Positions 30,701 to 41,824 of a DNA stretch of 64,000 nt are shown piece by piece. Position numbers and translations under genes: made by a program. The first letter of the stretch is position 1. Each line of letters opens with the position of its first letter. Below the pieces are notes generated by a model. That model saw only the letters and a program-made list of their open reading frames with translations, made no database searches and had not been told where the DNA came from. This DNA comes from Panulirus ornatus (Eukaryota; Arthropoda; Malacostraca; Decapoda; Palinuridae): contig NC_092226.1 in assembly GCF_036320965.1 (NCBI RefSeq), positions 17,090,502-17,154,501 on the forward strand, in the 5' to 3' direction.

Positions 30701-33700
30701 CCCCCCCCTCCCACACATAAAAAATTCTTTTAAATTGTAATATAACATAATGAAACATTTCTGTAACCGAAATCATCTAGGAAAATATCTCATAATTCAT
30801 TCCCTAACCGACAGACGCCCGATAAATACGAAACGAAGAATGACAAAATTTCCCTAATATGTAATCATACATTGCATGCCTTATAAGCCCGGAAACAACA
30901 TTTCAACCCTAGATTGTTAATCAGTATTGAAAATAGTCCTTATACTGAGGTTTTCAAGAAAATCTATTTTTCGTCGAAAAATACCAAAATTTACAGGTAA
31001 TAGTTCAGGGTATTTTTTAGCCCAAAAATATTTTTCTTTTGAAACTGTACCATACCTTAATATAAGGCTTCTATACTTGAAAAAATCTTGGAAAATACCT
31101 TATAATGCTTCCTGTAGCCAACACATACCCAATAAATTAGTTCAAACGTATTCAAAATCTTAAAAGATAATCATTAATTACAGGCCTTAATGATAACCAA
31201 ACAATATTTCAACCCCAGATTCGTATTTACCATTTAAAATAGTCCTTGTACTGAACTTATAAAGGATATCTATTACCCTCCCAAAACACTATAAATTACA
31301 GGTAACAGTTTACGGTATTTTTTGGACCAAAATTTTTTTCTTTTGAAACGTTATTATAACACCAAGACACACTTCTATGCTTTATATAATGTTGGAAAAT
31401 ATTACACAGGGCTTTCCCTAGGCGAGATATAACAAATAAACAATAAATAAATAATTACATAATCTTCTTAAAAGATAATGATTAATTTCAGGCCATAAAA
31501 TTCCCCAATGAATATATCAACCCAAAATTCGTATCTAGTGCTTATACTGAAATTGTCAAGGAAATCTATTAACTTTCAATAATACTAAAAATTCCAAGTA
31601 ACAGTTCAGGATATCTTTTACCCCCCCCCCCCCCCCAAACAAAAAAAAAAACTTATTCCTTTAAAATTACAGTAAGACAAAATACAATGCTTCCATTCTT
31701 GAAATAATATTACAAACAATCTCTTAATGCTTCAATTAAAAGATAGATACGCAATAAATGCGAAGACAATAATGATACAATCTTCATAAAATGTAATCAT
31801 TAATTACAAATCTTACTGAACACCAAACAATACTTCAATCCCACATAAGTATTTAGGATTGGAAACAGCATTTTTACTTAAGTTTTCAAGGAAATCTATT
31901 ACCCTTCCAAAAATAGTGAAAATTGCAGGTAATAGGTCAGGTTCTCTTCAGCCCTCCCAAAAACATTTTTTCTTTTAAAATTGTAATATAAGATAATGAA
32001 ACATATCTGTAACCGAAATCTTCTAGGAAAATATCTCATAATTCATTCCCTAACCGACAGACGCCCGATAAATACGAAACGAAGAATGACAAAATTTCCC
32101 TAATATGTAATCATACATTGCATGTCTTATAAGCCCGGAAACAACATTTCAACCCTAGATTGTTAATCAGTATTGAAAATAGTCCTTATACTGAGGTTTT
32201 CAAGAAAATCTATTTTTCGTCGAAAAATAACAAAATTTACAGGTAATAGTTCAGGGTATTTTTTAGCCCAAAAATCTTTTTCTTCAGAAACTGTACCATA
32301 CCTTAATATAAGGCTTCTATACTTGAAAAAATCCTGGAAAATACCTTATAATGCTTCCTGTATCCAACACATACCTAATAAATTAGTTCAAACGTATTCA
32401 AGATCTTAAAAGATATTCATTTATTACAGGCCTTAATGATAACCAAACAATATTTCAACCCCACATTCGTATTTACCATTTAAAATAGTCCTTGTACTGA
32501 ACTTATAAAGGATATCTATTACCCTCCCAAAACACTACAAATTAGAGGTAACAGTTTAGGGTTTTTTTTGGCCCAAATATTTGTTCTTTTGAAACGTTAT
32601 TATAACACCAAGAAACACTGCTATGCTTTATATAATCGTGGAAAAGACATTTAACAAATACACAATAAAAAAAATAATTAGTCTTCTAAAAAGATAATCA
32701 TTAATTACAGACCATAAAACTCCCAAACAATATTTCAACCCAAAATTGGTATTTAGCACTTAAAATAGTCCTTATACTGAAATTCTTAAGGAAATCTATT
32801 ACCCTTTCAAAAATAATAAAAATTACAGGTAAAAGTTCAGGATAAATTTTAACCCAAAAAATTTATTCATCTGAAATTGAAATGTGACACAATACAATGC
32901 TTTCATTCTTGAAATAATATTAGAAATCATCTCTTAATGCTTCCCTTCAAAGATAGATACGCAATAAATTCCAAAACAATAATGATACAATTTCCATAAA
33001 AGGTAATCATTAATTACAAATCTCACTGAAGACTAAACAATATTTCAATCCCACATAAGTGTTTAGGATTGGAAACAGCCTTTATACTTAAGTTTTCAGG
33101 GAAATCTATTACCCTTCCAAAAATAGTGAAAATGACAGATAATATAGGTTAGGGCATCTTTTCGTCTCCCCCCCCCCCCCCCCACATAAAAATTCTTTTA
33201 AATTGTAATATAACATAATGAAACATTTCTGTAACCGAAATCATCTAGGAAAATATCTCATAATTCATTCCCTAACCGACAGACGCCCGATAAATACGAA
33301 ACGAAGAATGACAAAATTTCCCTAATATGTAATCATACATTGCATGCCTTATAAGCCCGGAAACAACATTTCAACCCTAGATTGTTAATCAGTATTGAAA
33401 ATAGTCCTTATACTGAGGTTTTCAAGAAAATCTATTTTTCGTCGAAAAATACCAAAATTTACAGGTAATACTTCAGGGTATTTTTTAGCCCAAAAATCTT
33501 TTTCTTTTGAAACTGTACCATACCTTAATATAAGGCTTCTATACTTGAAAAAATCTTGGAAAATACCTTATAATGCTTCCTATAGCCAACACATACCCAA
33601 TAAATTAGTTCAAACGTATTCAAAATCTTAAAAGATAATCATTAATTACAGGCCTTAATGATAACCAAACAATATTTCAACCCCAGATTCGTATTTACCA

Positions 33701-36700
33701 TTTAAAATAGTCCTTGTACTGAACTTATAAAGAATGTCTATTACCTTCCCAAAACACTACAAATTACATGTAACAGTTTACGGTATTTTCTGGCCCAAAA
33801 TATTTTTCTTTTCAAACGTTATTATAACACCAAGAAACACTTCTATGCTTTATAAAATCTTGGAAAATATTACACAGGGCTTTCCCTAGGCGAAATATAA
33901 CAAATAAACAATAAATATATAATTACATAATCATCTTAAAGGATAATAATCAATTTCAGGCCATAAAACTCCCCAATGAATATATCAACCCAAAATTCGT
34001 ATCTAGTCTTTATACTGAAATTGTCAAGGAAATCTATTACCTTTCAATAATACTAAAAATTACAAGTACCAGTTCAGGGTATCTTTTAGCCCCCCAAAAA
34101 AAATTTTCTTTCTTTCATACTATTCGCCATTTCCCGCATTAGCGAAGTAGCGTTAAGAACAGTGGACTGGGCCTTTGAGGGATTATCCTCACATGGCCCC
34201 CTTCTCTGTTCCTTCTTTTGAAAAATGAAAAAAAAAAAAATGAGAGGGGAGGATTTCCAGCCCCCCGCTCCCTTCCCTTTTAGTCGCCTTCTACGACACG
34301 CGGGAAGCATTCTTTCTCCCCTATCCTCAGAAAAACTTATTCCTTTCAAACTGCAATAAGACATAATGCAATGCTTCCATTCTTGAAATAATATTAGAAA
34401 ACATCTCTTAATGCTTCCCTTCAAAGATAGATACGCAGTAAATGCCAAAACAATAATGATACAATCTTCATAAAATGTAATCATTAATTACAAACCTTAC
34501 TGAACATTAAACAATATTTCAATCCTACATAAGTGTTTAGGATTGGAAACAGCCTTTATACATGAGTTTTCAAGGAAATCTATTACCATTCCAAAAATAG
34601 TGAAAATGACAGTTAATATAGGTTAGGGCATCTTTTCGTCTCCTCCTCCCCCCCCCCCCCCCCCACATAAAAAATTCTTTTAAATTGTAATATAACATAA
34701 TGAAACATTTCTGTAACCGAAATCATCTAGGAAAATATCTCATAATTCATTCCCTACCCGACAGACGCCCGATAAATACGAAACGAAGAATGACAAAATT
34801 TCCCTAATATGTAATCATACATTGCATGCCTTATAAGCCCGGAAACAACATTTCAACCCTAGATTGTTAATCAGTATTGAAAATAGTCCTTATACTGAGG
34901 TTTTCAAGAAAATCTATTTTTCGTCGAAAAATACCAAAATTTACAGGTAATAGTTCAGGGTATTTTTTAGCCCAAAAATATTTTTCTTTTGAAACTGTAC
35001 CATACCTTAATATAAGGCTTCTATACTTGAAAAAATCTTGGAAAATACCTTATAATGCTTCCTGTATCCAACACATACCAAATAAATTAGTTCAAACGTA
35101 TTCAAAATCTTAAAAGATAATCATTAATTACAGGCCTTAATGATAACCAAACAATATTTCAACCCCACATTCGTATTTACCATTTAAAATAGTCCTTGTA
35201 CTGAACTTATAAAGGATATCTATTACCCTCCCAAAACACTACAAATTACAGGTAACAGTTTACGGTATTTTTTGGACCAAAATTTTTTTCTTTTGAAACG
35301 TTATTATAACACCAAGAAACATTTCTATGCTTTATATAATGTTGGAAAATATTACACAGGGCTTTCCCTAGGCGAGATATAACAAATAAACAATAAATAA
35401 ATAATTACATAATCTTCTTAAAAGATAATGATTAATTTCAGGCCATAAAATTCCCCAATGAATATATCAACCCAAAATTCGTATCTAGTGCTTATACTGA
35501 AATTGTCAAGGAAATCTATTAACTTTCAACAATACTAAAAATTCCAAGTAACAGTTCAGGGTATCTTTTAGCCCCCCCCCCCCCCAAAAAAAAAAAAAAA
35601 AAACTTATTTCTTTAAAATTGCAATAAGACACAATACAATGCTTCCATTCTTGAAATAATATTAGAAACAATCTCTTAATGCTTCAATTAAAAGATAGAT
35701 ACGCAATAAATGCGAAGACAATAATGATAAAATCTTCATAAAATGTAATCATTAATTACAAATCTTACTGAACACCAAACAATACTTCAATCCCACATAA
35801 GTATTTAGGATTGGAAACAGCATTTATACTTAAGTTTTCAAGGAAATCTATTACCCTTCCAAAAATAGTGAAAATTGCAGATAATAGGTCAGGTTGTCTT
35901 CAGCCCTCCCAAAAACTTTTTTTCTTTTAAAATTGTAATATAAATAATGAAACATATCTCTAACCGAAATCTTCTAGGAAAATATCTCATAATTCATTCC
36001 CTAACCGACAGACGCCCGATAAATACGAAACGAAGAATGACAAAATTTCCCTAATATGTAATCATACATTGCATGTCTTATAAGCCCGGAAACAACATTT
36101 CAACCCTAGATTGTTAATCAGTATTGAAAATAGTCCTTATACTGAGGTTTTCAAGAAAATCTATTTTTCGTCGAAAAATACCAAAATTTACAGGTAATAG
36201 TTCAGGGTATTTTTTAGCCCAAAAATATTTTTCTTCAGAAACTATACCATACCTTAATATAAGGCTTCTATACTTGAAAAAATCTTGGAAAATACCTTAC
36301 AATGCTTCCTGTAGCCAACAGATACCCAATAATTAGTTCAAACGTATTCAAAATCTTAAAAGATAATCATTAATTACAGGCCTTAATGATAACCAAACAA
36401 TATTTCAACCCCAGATTCGTATTTACCATTTAAAATAGTCCTTGTACGGAACTTATAAAGGATATCTATTACCCTCCCAAAACACTACAAATTACAGGTA
36501 ACAGTTTACGGTATTTTTTGGACCAAAATTTTTTTCTTTTGAAACGTTATTATAACACCAAGAAAAACTTCTATGCTTTATATAATGTTGGAAAATATTA
36601 CACAGGGGTTTCCCTAGGCGACATTTAACAAATTGACAATAAAAAAAATAATTAGTCTTCTAAAAAGATAATCATTGATTACAGGCCATAAAACTCCCAA

Positions 36701-37755
36701 ACAATATTTCAACCCAAAATTTGTATTTAGCACTTAAAATAGTCCATATACTGAAATTCTTAAGGAAATCTATTACCCTTTCAAAAATAATAAAAATTAC
36801 AGGTAAAAGTTCAAGATAAATTTTAACCCAAAAAATTTATTCATCTGAAATTGGAATGTGACACAATACAATGCTTCCATTCTTGAAATAATATTAGAAA
36901 TCATCTCTTAATGCTTCCCTTCAAAGATAGATACGCAATAAATGCCAAAACAATAATGATACAATTTTCATAAAAGGTAATCATTAAATACAAATCTTAC
37001 TGAACACTAAACAATATTTCAATCCCAAATAAGTGTTTAGGATTGGAAACAGCCTTTATACTTAAGTTTCCAGGGAAATCTATTACCCTTCCAAAAATAG
37101 TTAAAATGACAGGTAATATAGGTTAGGGCATCTTTTCGTCTCCCCCCTCCCCTCAAAAATTCTTTTAAATTGTAATATAACATAATGAACATTTCTGTAA
37201 CCGAAATCATCTAGGAAAATATCTCATAATTCATTCCCTACCCGACAGACGCCCGATAAATACGAAACGAAGAATGACAAAATTTCCCTAATATGTAATC
37301 ATACATTGCATGTCTTATAAGCCCGGAAACAACATTTCAACCCTAGATTGTTAATCAGTATTGAAAATAGTCCTTATACTGAGGTTTTCAAGAAAATCTA
37401 TTTTTCGTCGAAAAATACCAAAATTTACAGGTAATAGTTCAGGGTATTTTTTAGCCCAAAAAACTTTTTCTTTTGAAACTGTACCATACCTTAATATAAC
37501 GCTTCTATACTTGAAAAAATCTTGGAAAATATATTATAATGCTTCCTGTATCCAATAGATACACAATAAATTAGTTCAAATGTATTCAAAATCTTAAAAG
37601 ATAATCATTAATTACAGGCCTTAATGATAACCAAACAATATTTCAACCCCACATTCGTATTTACCATTTAAAATAGTCCTTGTACTGAACTTATAAAGGA
37701 TGTCTATTACCTTCCCAAAACACTACAAATTACAGGTAACAGTTTACGGTATACG
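21713..37755 (+). repeat. Higher-order satellite array, 13 units of about 1.24 kb, each four monomers
   Basis: The reference word ttgaaaatagtccttatactg starts at 22266, 23482, 24721, 25969, 27216, 28461, 29703, 30927, 32173, 33395, 34877, 36124 and 37361. Spacings are 1216-1248 bp, except 1482 where a SINE is inserted. Each unit contains four diverged monomers of about 310 bp. All share attaattaca, a caatatttcaa.cc block, a (aaaatagtcct/aaacagcctt)-tatact block, aaggaaatctattac and a caggtaata..tt.aggg block. One monomer per unit carries a C-run just before acataaaaaattctt. The array is strongly AT-rich, and the 70-95-codon frames inside it are by-products. The last unit breaks off at about 37753. 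Confidence 0.95.
34100..34331 (+). mobile_element. SINE-like RTE derivative inserted in one satellite unit
   Basis: This is a full copy of the SINE-like family of about 230 bp: catactattcgccatttccc, gcgaagtagcgttaagaaca, gtggactgggcctttgaggg, tggcccccttctctgttcc, gaggggaggatttccagccc, ttttagtcgccttctacgac, ctttctcccctatcctcag. It interrupts the satellite unit that starts at 33395 and accounts for that unit's extra length. No other unit carries it, so it inserted after local homogenisation of the array. Confidence 0.9.
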
Positions 37756-38290
37756 AATTTTGGGTTTGCAGGCAATAGGGGCTTATATGCCTCCCAGCTA
37801 ATAGAGATTTTTTATGCCCCCCCCCCCCCCCCAACAGCAAATCAAAACTGGAATATCATTCTGAAACAGCTTTAAGGACTCGAGATAATCTTGGCAAATA
37901 ACCCATATTTCTTCCCCAAGTCGTCAGATGCCCGATAAATACGAAATGAACAAATGACACATTGTCCTTAAAATGTTACCATTAATTACAGGCCTTAATT
38001 GTCCCTCAAACAATATTTCAACCCCAAATTCGTATCCATCAAGAAAAATGATCCATAAACTGAGGAGGTTTTCAAGATCTATTACCCTCCGAAACACTCA
38101 ATAAAATGACCCCTAAAGAACTTTATCTTTTAATATGTAGCGTAATGTAATGAAAGGCTTCTGGAGTCGAAATAATCTGAGAAAATATCCCATACTGCTT
38201 CCACTACCCGTCAGATACACAATAAATAAGAAACAAATATTGAAAAAAAATCTCAAAATGCAATTATTAATTACAGATCTTCATGAGCCC
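37756..38290 (+). repeat. Diverged satellite monomers at the right edge of the array
   Basis: After a break at 37753, a C-run (37818-37832) and about one and a half monomers follow. They share gagataatcttgg, agatgcccgataaatacgaa, ccattaattacaggcctta, caatatttcaaccccaaatt and ggttttcaagatctattacc with the array, but with many differences. They resemble the 8.34-kb monomers (both have ggactcgagataatcttgg) more than the array units. Confidence 0.75.
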
Positions 38291-39653
38291 AGAACGGCAT
38301 TTCAACCAAGCCCGACAGACCTTTCAACTGTTTCCTGTGTCGGCTTCATACGTCTTGGTTTAATCCCCTGAGAGAACCTCGCTCGAATTCATTGTCTCAC
38401 ATGCATACCCCCATACCCTAATGTGTCTTGAAGCCCCGAATACTCAAAACATTTTGCACTCCATCCTTCCATCTCCATTTTGGTGTCTTCTCCTCCTTGT
38501 AACCTCTACTTCTGACATATACATTTTCGTCAACCTATTCTCATATGTTCCAACCATATAGCACATGTTAATCATCTATCTCTACTTATTATCATATAAT
38601 TCCTACCTTATCATTTCTTCGTCGATCAATTCTCTTAATACAACATATTGTCCTTCAACATTTCCCCTCCAACATTTTCACACACTTCCATATATTCTTA
38701 TCTATAGTACATGCCTTATTCTCATCTATAGTACATGCCTTATTCTTATCTATAATACACGCCTCATTCTTATCTATAGTACATGCCTTATTCTTATCTA
38801 TAGTACATGCCTTATACTTATCTATAGTACATGCCTTATTCTTATCTATAGTACATGCCTCATCTACAGCACTTGCCTTGTATCCCTACAACACCATCAG
38901 GACTACTATACCTTCAAACATGCCCATCTTCGCCCTCCAACATAGTGACCCTTATTTCCATACATCCCTTAATGCTCCCAGGACCTTCACCCCATCTCCC
39001 ACTCCATGACTCACTTCGGCTCCCATGGTTCTACTCTCTGCCATGTCCAGTCCCAGACACGTACAATGCTTCACTTCCTCCCAAGTTTTCTCCATTTAAA
39101 CTCAAAATATAGCTAACCTGTATCTCTCCACTGCCATGCGTATAGTCACATTTACTCTTATATTTCTTCTCACACACTCTCCCAAACTCACGACACCAGC
39201 TTCTACAGTTTCTTACTCAAATCTGCAACTGATGGTGTGTCATCATCAAACAAATGCCTCACCTCCAAGGATCCCCTACCACCAACAGACTGCATGCCTG
39301 CCTTATTTCCCAAACCCTTGAATTCACTCCTCTCACCACCACAGCCACAAACATATTAAACAGCCACGGTGACATCACACGTACCGATCGCGTAGCCGCT
39401 TTTAATGGAACCACTCACCCTTCTCCCTTCATACTCGCACAAAAGCCTTACTCTTGACATATCAACTCCACACTGCTTCTAACAGCTTACCTCCTACGCC
39501 ATACATTTGTAGCACCTTTCCACAAAGCATCTCTATCACACCTATGCATTCTCCAGCTCTACAAATGTAACATACAAGTCCTTCTGTTTCTTTTAGTATT
39601 TTTCACTCATTTATTCTTCACAGCAAACATCAGATCCACACATCCTCTCAGCT

Positions 39654-39655
<2 letters not shown>
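38291..39655 (-). mobile_element. Strongly decayed RTE LINE (3' UTR to mid-RT)
   Basis: The plus-strand order matches 640-2000 of the young element: the 3' UTR (gacagacctttcaactg), then the caggcccc, attttggtgtc, tctgacatatacatttt and ccaaccatatagcac blocks, through the FADD region near 39220-39240 (ggtgtgtcatcatcaaacaaatgcctcacctcc), to cacacatcctctcagctg near 39640. No frame is intact. It contains the 24-bp minisatellite at 38698-38870 and ends at the (TG)n tract. Confidence 0.7.
38698..38870. repeat. 24-bp minisatellite grown inside a dead RTE
   Basis: About seven copies of a unit ttatctatagtacatgcctt + attc lie in a row. The unit derives from the RTE C-terminal coding segment that elsewhere reads actctatccatagcccacgc only once. 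Variants (ataatacacgcctc, tcatctatag) mark individual copies. Confidence 0.9.
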
Positions 39656-39656
<1 letters not shown>

Positions 39657-39706
<50 letters not shown>

Positions 39707-39729
39707 CATGTGTGTGTGTGTGTGTGTGT
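39657..39729. repeat. (TG)n microsatellite
   Basis: About 70 bp of TG dinucleotides with few interruptions (tatgtgtgcatg in the middle). The frame of 97 codons across it has no protein meaning. Confidence 0.95.
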
Positions 39730-40009
39730 ACAAATGAGAATATCAGGCATGATACCTGCATATATGAAAAGTTAACAAACGAGGCAACACAAATAAAAAA
39801 CTCTCCCTATAACATTCAAGTAATAATAACATGCAGAAATCCCTGCAATCACAGAGCGATCTCTGCTAGCGAAGAAATGAATCATGTTTCCCACACACAT
39901 ACATTAATGTTCGTAGTACCATCAGTATCAAAAAAACATCTTGAATCATAATCAAAATCACTTCACCACAACATTCCGACGACAGATGGCTCTCCAACCC
40001 ACCACTTAC

Positions 40010-40159
40010 CTTCTTAGGCGTGTGAGAGACGTGGAAAAAGAGGTGGAAGGTGACGTATTTCTTGATGCCCTCAGCCCAACAGTCACGCAAGTAAAGGATG
40101 GTATTGATAGTGGCATCAAAGTCATCACCTGGCGAATACACTGCCACGCTCACCGGGCC
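40010..40159 (-). CDS. B4GAT1: B4GAT1-like glucuronyltransferase, upstream exon (first seen)
   Basis: The exon is 150 nt on the minus strand with acceptor cttatattacag ending at 40160 and donor CCTAAGAAG|GTAAGTGG. It is in phase 0 on both sides and encodes exactly 50 residues: GPVSVAVYSPGDDFD, then NTILYLRDCW and KKYVTFHLFFHVSH. The GPVSVAV..PGDD and tTFHlff blocks are the start of the GT49 catalytic region in B4GAT1-type enzymes, where they directly precede the YPVN..RN..R block found in the 7985-8189 exon. Phase 0 fits that exon, so the two are probably joined across a 31.8-kb intron. A small untracked exon in between is not excluded. Confidence 0.85.
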
Positions 40160-40753
40160 CTGTAATATAAGGTGTCAACAGTCACTATGCTTGTAATAAA
40201 TCATCAATGATCATATTCATTCCATCAAATTGTTATAGTTACAACTAATTCATAACCAAACGTGAACTATGACTGATTAGTACGAAAAATGTTTCCCTAC
40301 CGCAGCCTTTGTACCAAACATTATAATTTCAGCGGAATTGACTGTGACCTAGTCTTCAACGAACTCAGCGATCAGAACTAAAGCACTGGACGTTCATTCA
40401 CTGATACATGTGGATGCATCAATGAAATCCACTCTCAGACCTGACCTGAGCCCTGATGAAATAAGTTATCTCCCATGATCTAACGACACAACAACAATTT
40501 TCAAAATGGTCAGTGATTACAAGATAAAGCCTAGTCTTTACATATGGCTATACATACTGATGTATACGGTGCGTAAGTCTAATGAAATATTAAACATTTG
40601 ACAGAGTTAGAAAAAGAATTTGGTAGGAAATGTATCACATTTTCATAATTCGGATCTATCTTTGAAACTTAGCCAAATAATCTCACTTGGTTCAAGCTAA
40701 ACACAATCCACGGATCTAGAGATCAAAATCTAAAGTTCAAGACAATATCATGG

Positions 40754-40756
<3 letters not shown>
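40160..40756. other. Intron segment without recognised features
   Basis: AT-rich sequence upstream of the 40010-40159 exon. I see no ORF, transposon or RNA gene that I can support here. Confidence 0.5.
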
Positions 40757-40826
<70 letters not shown>

Positions 40827-41072
40827 CTATTCGCCATTTCCCGCGATAGCGAGGTAGCGTTAAGAACAGAGGACTGGGCCTTTAAGGGAACATCCTCACC
40901 TGGCCCCCTTCTCTGCTCATTCCTTTGGAAAATTAAAAAAAAACGAGAGGGGAGGATTTCCAGCCCCCCGCTCCCTTCCCTTTTAGTCGCCTTCTACGAC
41001 ACGCAGGGAATACGTGGGAAGTATTCTTTCTCCCCTATCCCCAGGGATATATATATATATATATATATATGG
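40757..41072 (+). mobile_element. SINE-like RTE derivative set inside an (AT)n microsatellite
   Basis: (AT)n covers about 40757-40820. A full copy of the SINE-like family follows (tactattcgccatttcccgc through ctcccctatccccagg, 40823-41046), then (AT)n again at 41047-41070. It has atagcgaggtagcgttaaga in place of the usual ttagcg, a short A-run (about 40932-40942) and an extra 10-bp repeat (acgcagggaatacgtgggaa). AT repeats on both sides suggest insertion into an AT tract or target duplication of one. Confidence 0.9.
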
Positions 41073-41080
41073 AAAAAAAA

Positions 41081-41645
41081 AACACAAGTTCCAAAGCGCA
41101 CTTTCGTGTAATGATCACATCGTCCGGGGAGATTCAAGTTTAGAACGTAAAACATTTATTTCAAGCTTTATATCCAGCAAGATATGTTCAGACCGTCAAC
41201 TGACCCTCGAAGGAAAACATTCAAGTGAGAGCGGCAGCAGAGACACTGATTTTTTTCTGTAGCCATGGTTTTACCGAAAGTCTTTTCGTATTTTTCTTTT
41301 TCTTTTTCAACTCCCTGTACAAACTCAGGCAGTTTAGTGTGGCAATAGTCAGCAGGAATTGTTCAGGCTCCATCATGGAAGACTGTTTATTTGCACTAAA
41401 AACGCTGGGCTGGGACGATGGTTCTCGCTGTAGTGTGAACAGAACGGATGGGTGGGGGAAATCCAACCCACAGAAAAGTGTGCATCCCACTGGTATCTAT
41501 GTCTAGTGTAAACGTACCTTTAGCTACATCTCGTCCTGTATATCACCTGACTGTTCTACGACTCCTATCTCATTCTTGTGTCTCCCCTGACGATGTGATC
41601 ATTACACGAAAGTGCACTTGGGAACTTAACGTGTTCATTTTCTTG
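41081..41645. repeat. Inverted repeat pair of about 50 bp with a Harbinger-like remnant between
   Basis: The word gcactttcgtgtaatgatca (41099-41118), with flanks cacaagttcc and catcgtc, recurs reverse-complemented at about 41585-41635 (gacgatgtgatcattacacg...). Between the copies, the minus strand around 41400-41247 encodes MEPEQFLLTIATLNCLSLYR and then KKKKKNTKRLSVKPWLQKK. That pattern is typical of the N-terminus of PIF/Harbinger-type transposases (HARBI1-like). No catalytic DDE part is present. The terminal relationship of the two parts is uncertain. Confidence 0.45.
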
Positions 41646-41698
41646 TGTTTTTTGCATATACTAAACCATGCGCACCATTGTGACCTCTTGCAATTTAA

Positions 41699-41706
41699 TA
41701 TATATA

Positions 41707-41764
<58 letters not shown>
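41699..41764. repeat. (AT)n microsatellite
   Basis: About 65 bp of AT with one TATTATA interruption. It lies between the Harbinger-like remnant and a dead RTE. Confidence 0.95.
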
Positions 41765-41766
<2 letters not shown>

Positions 41767-41824
41767 CACCAAAACGTAAGCAAATAGAACCTAAAATGCT
41801 CATCTAAGTCCTGGTGATTTACAG

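Noticed and set aside
22266..37558. Repeated 65-95-codon frames (MKIVLILRFSRKS... and the opposite-strand MFSNIIS...) in each satellite unit
   Set aside because: They recur because the DNA unit recurs. They start at TTG, differ by indels between units (for example an extra T breaks the unit at 25969), and have no protein motif.
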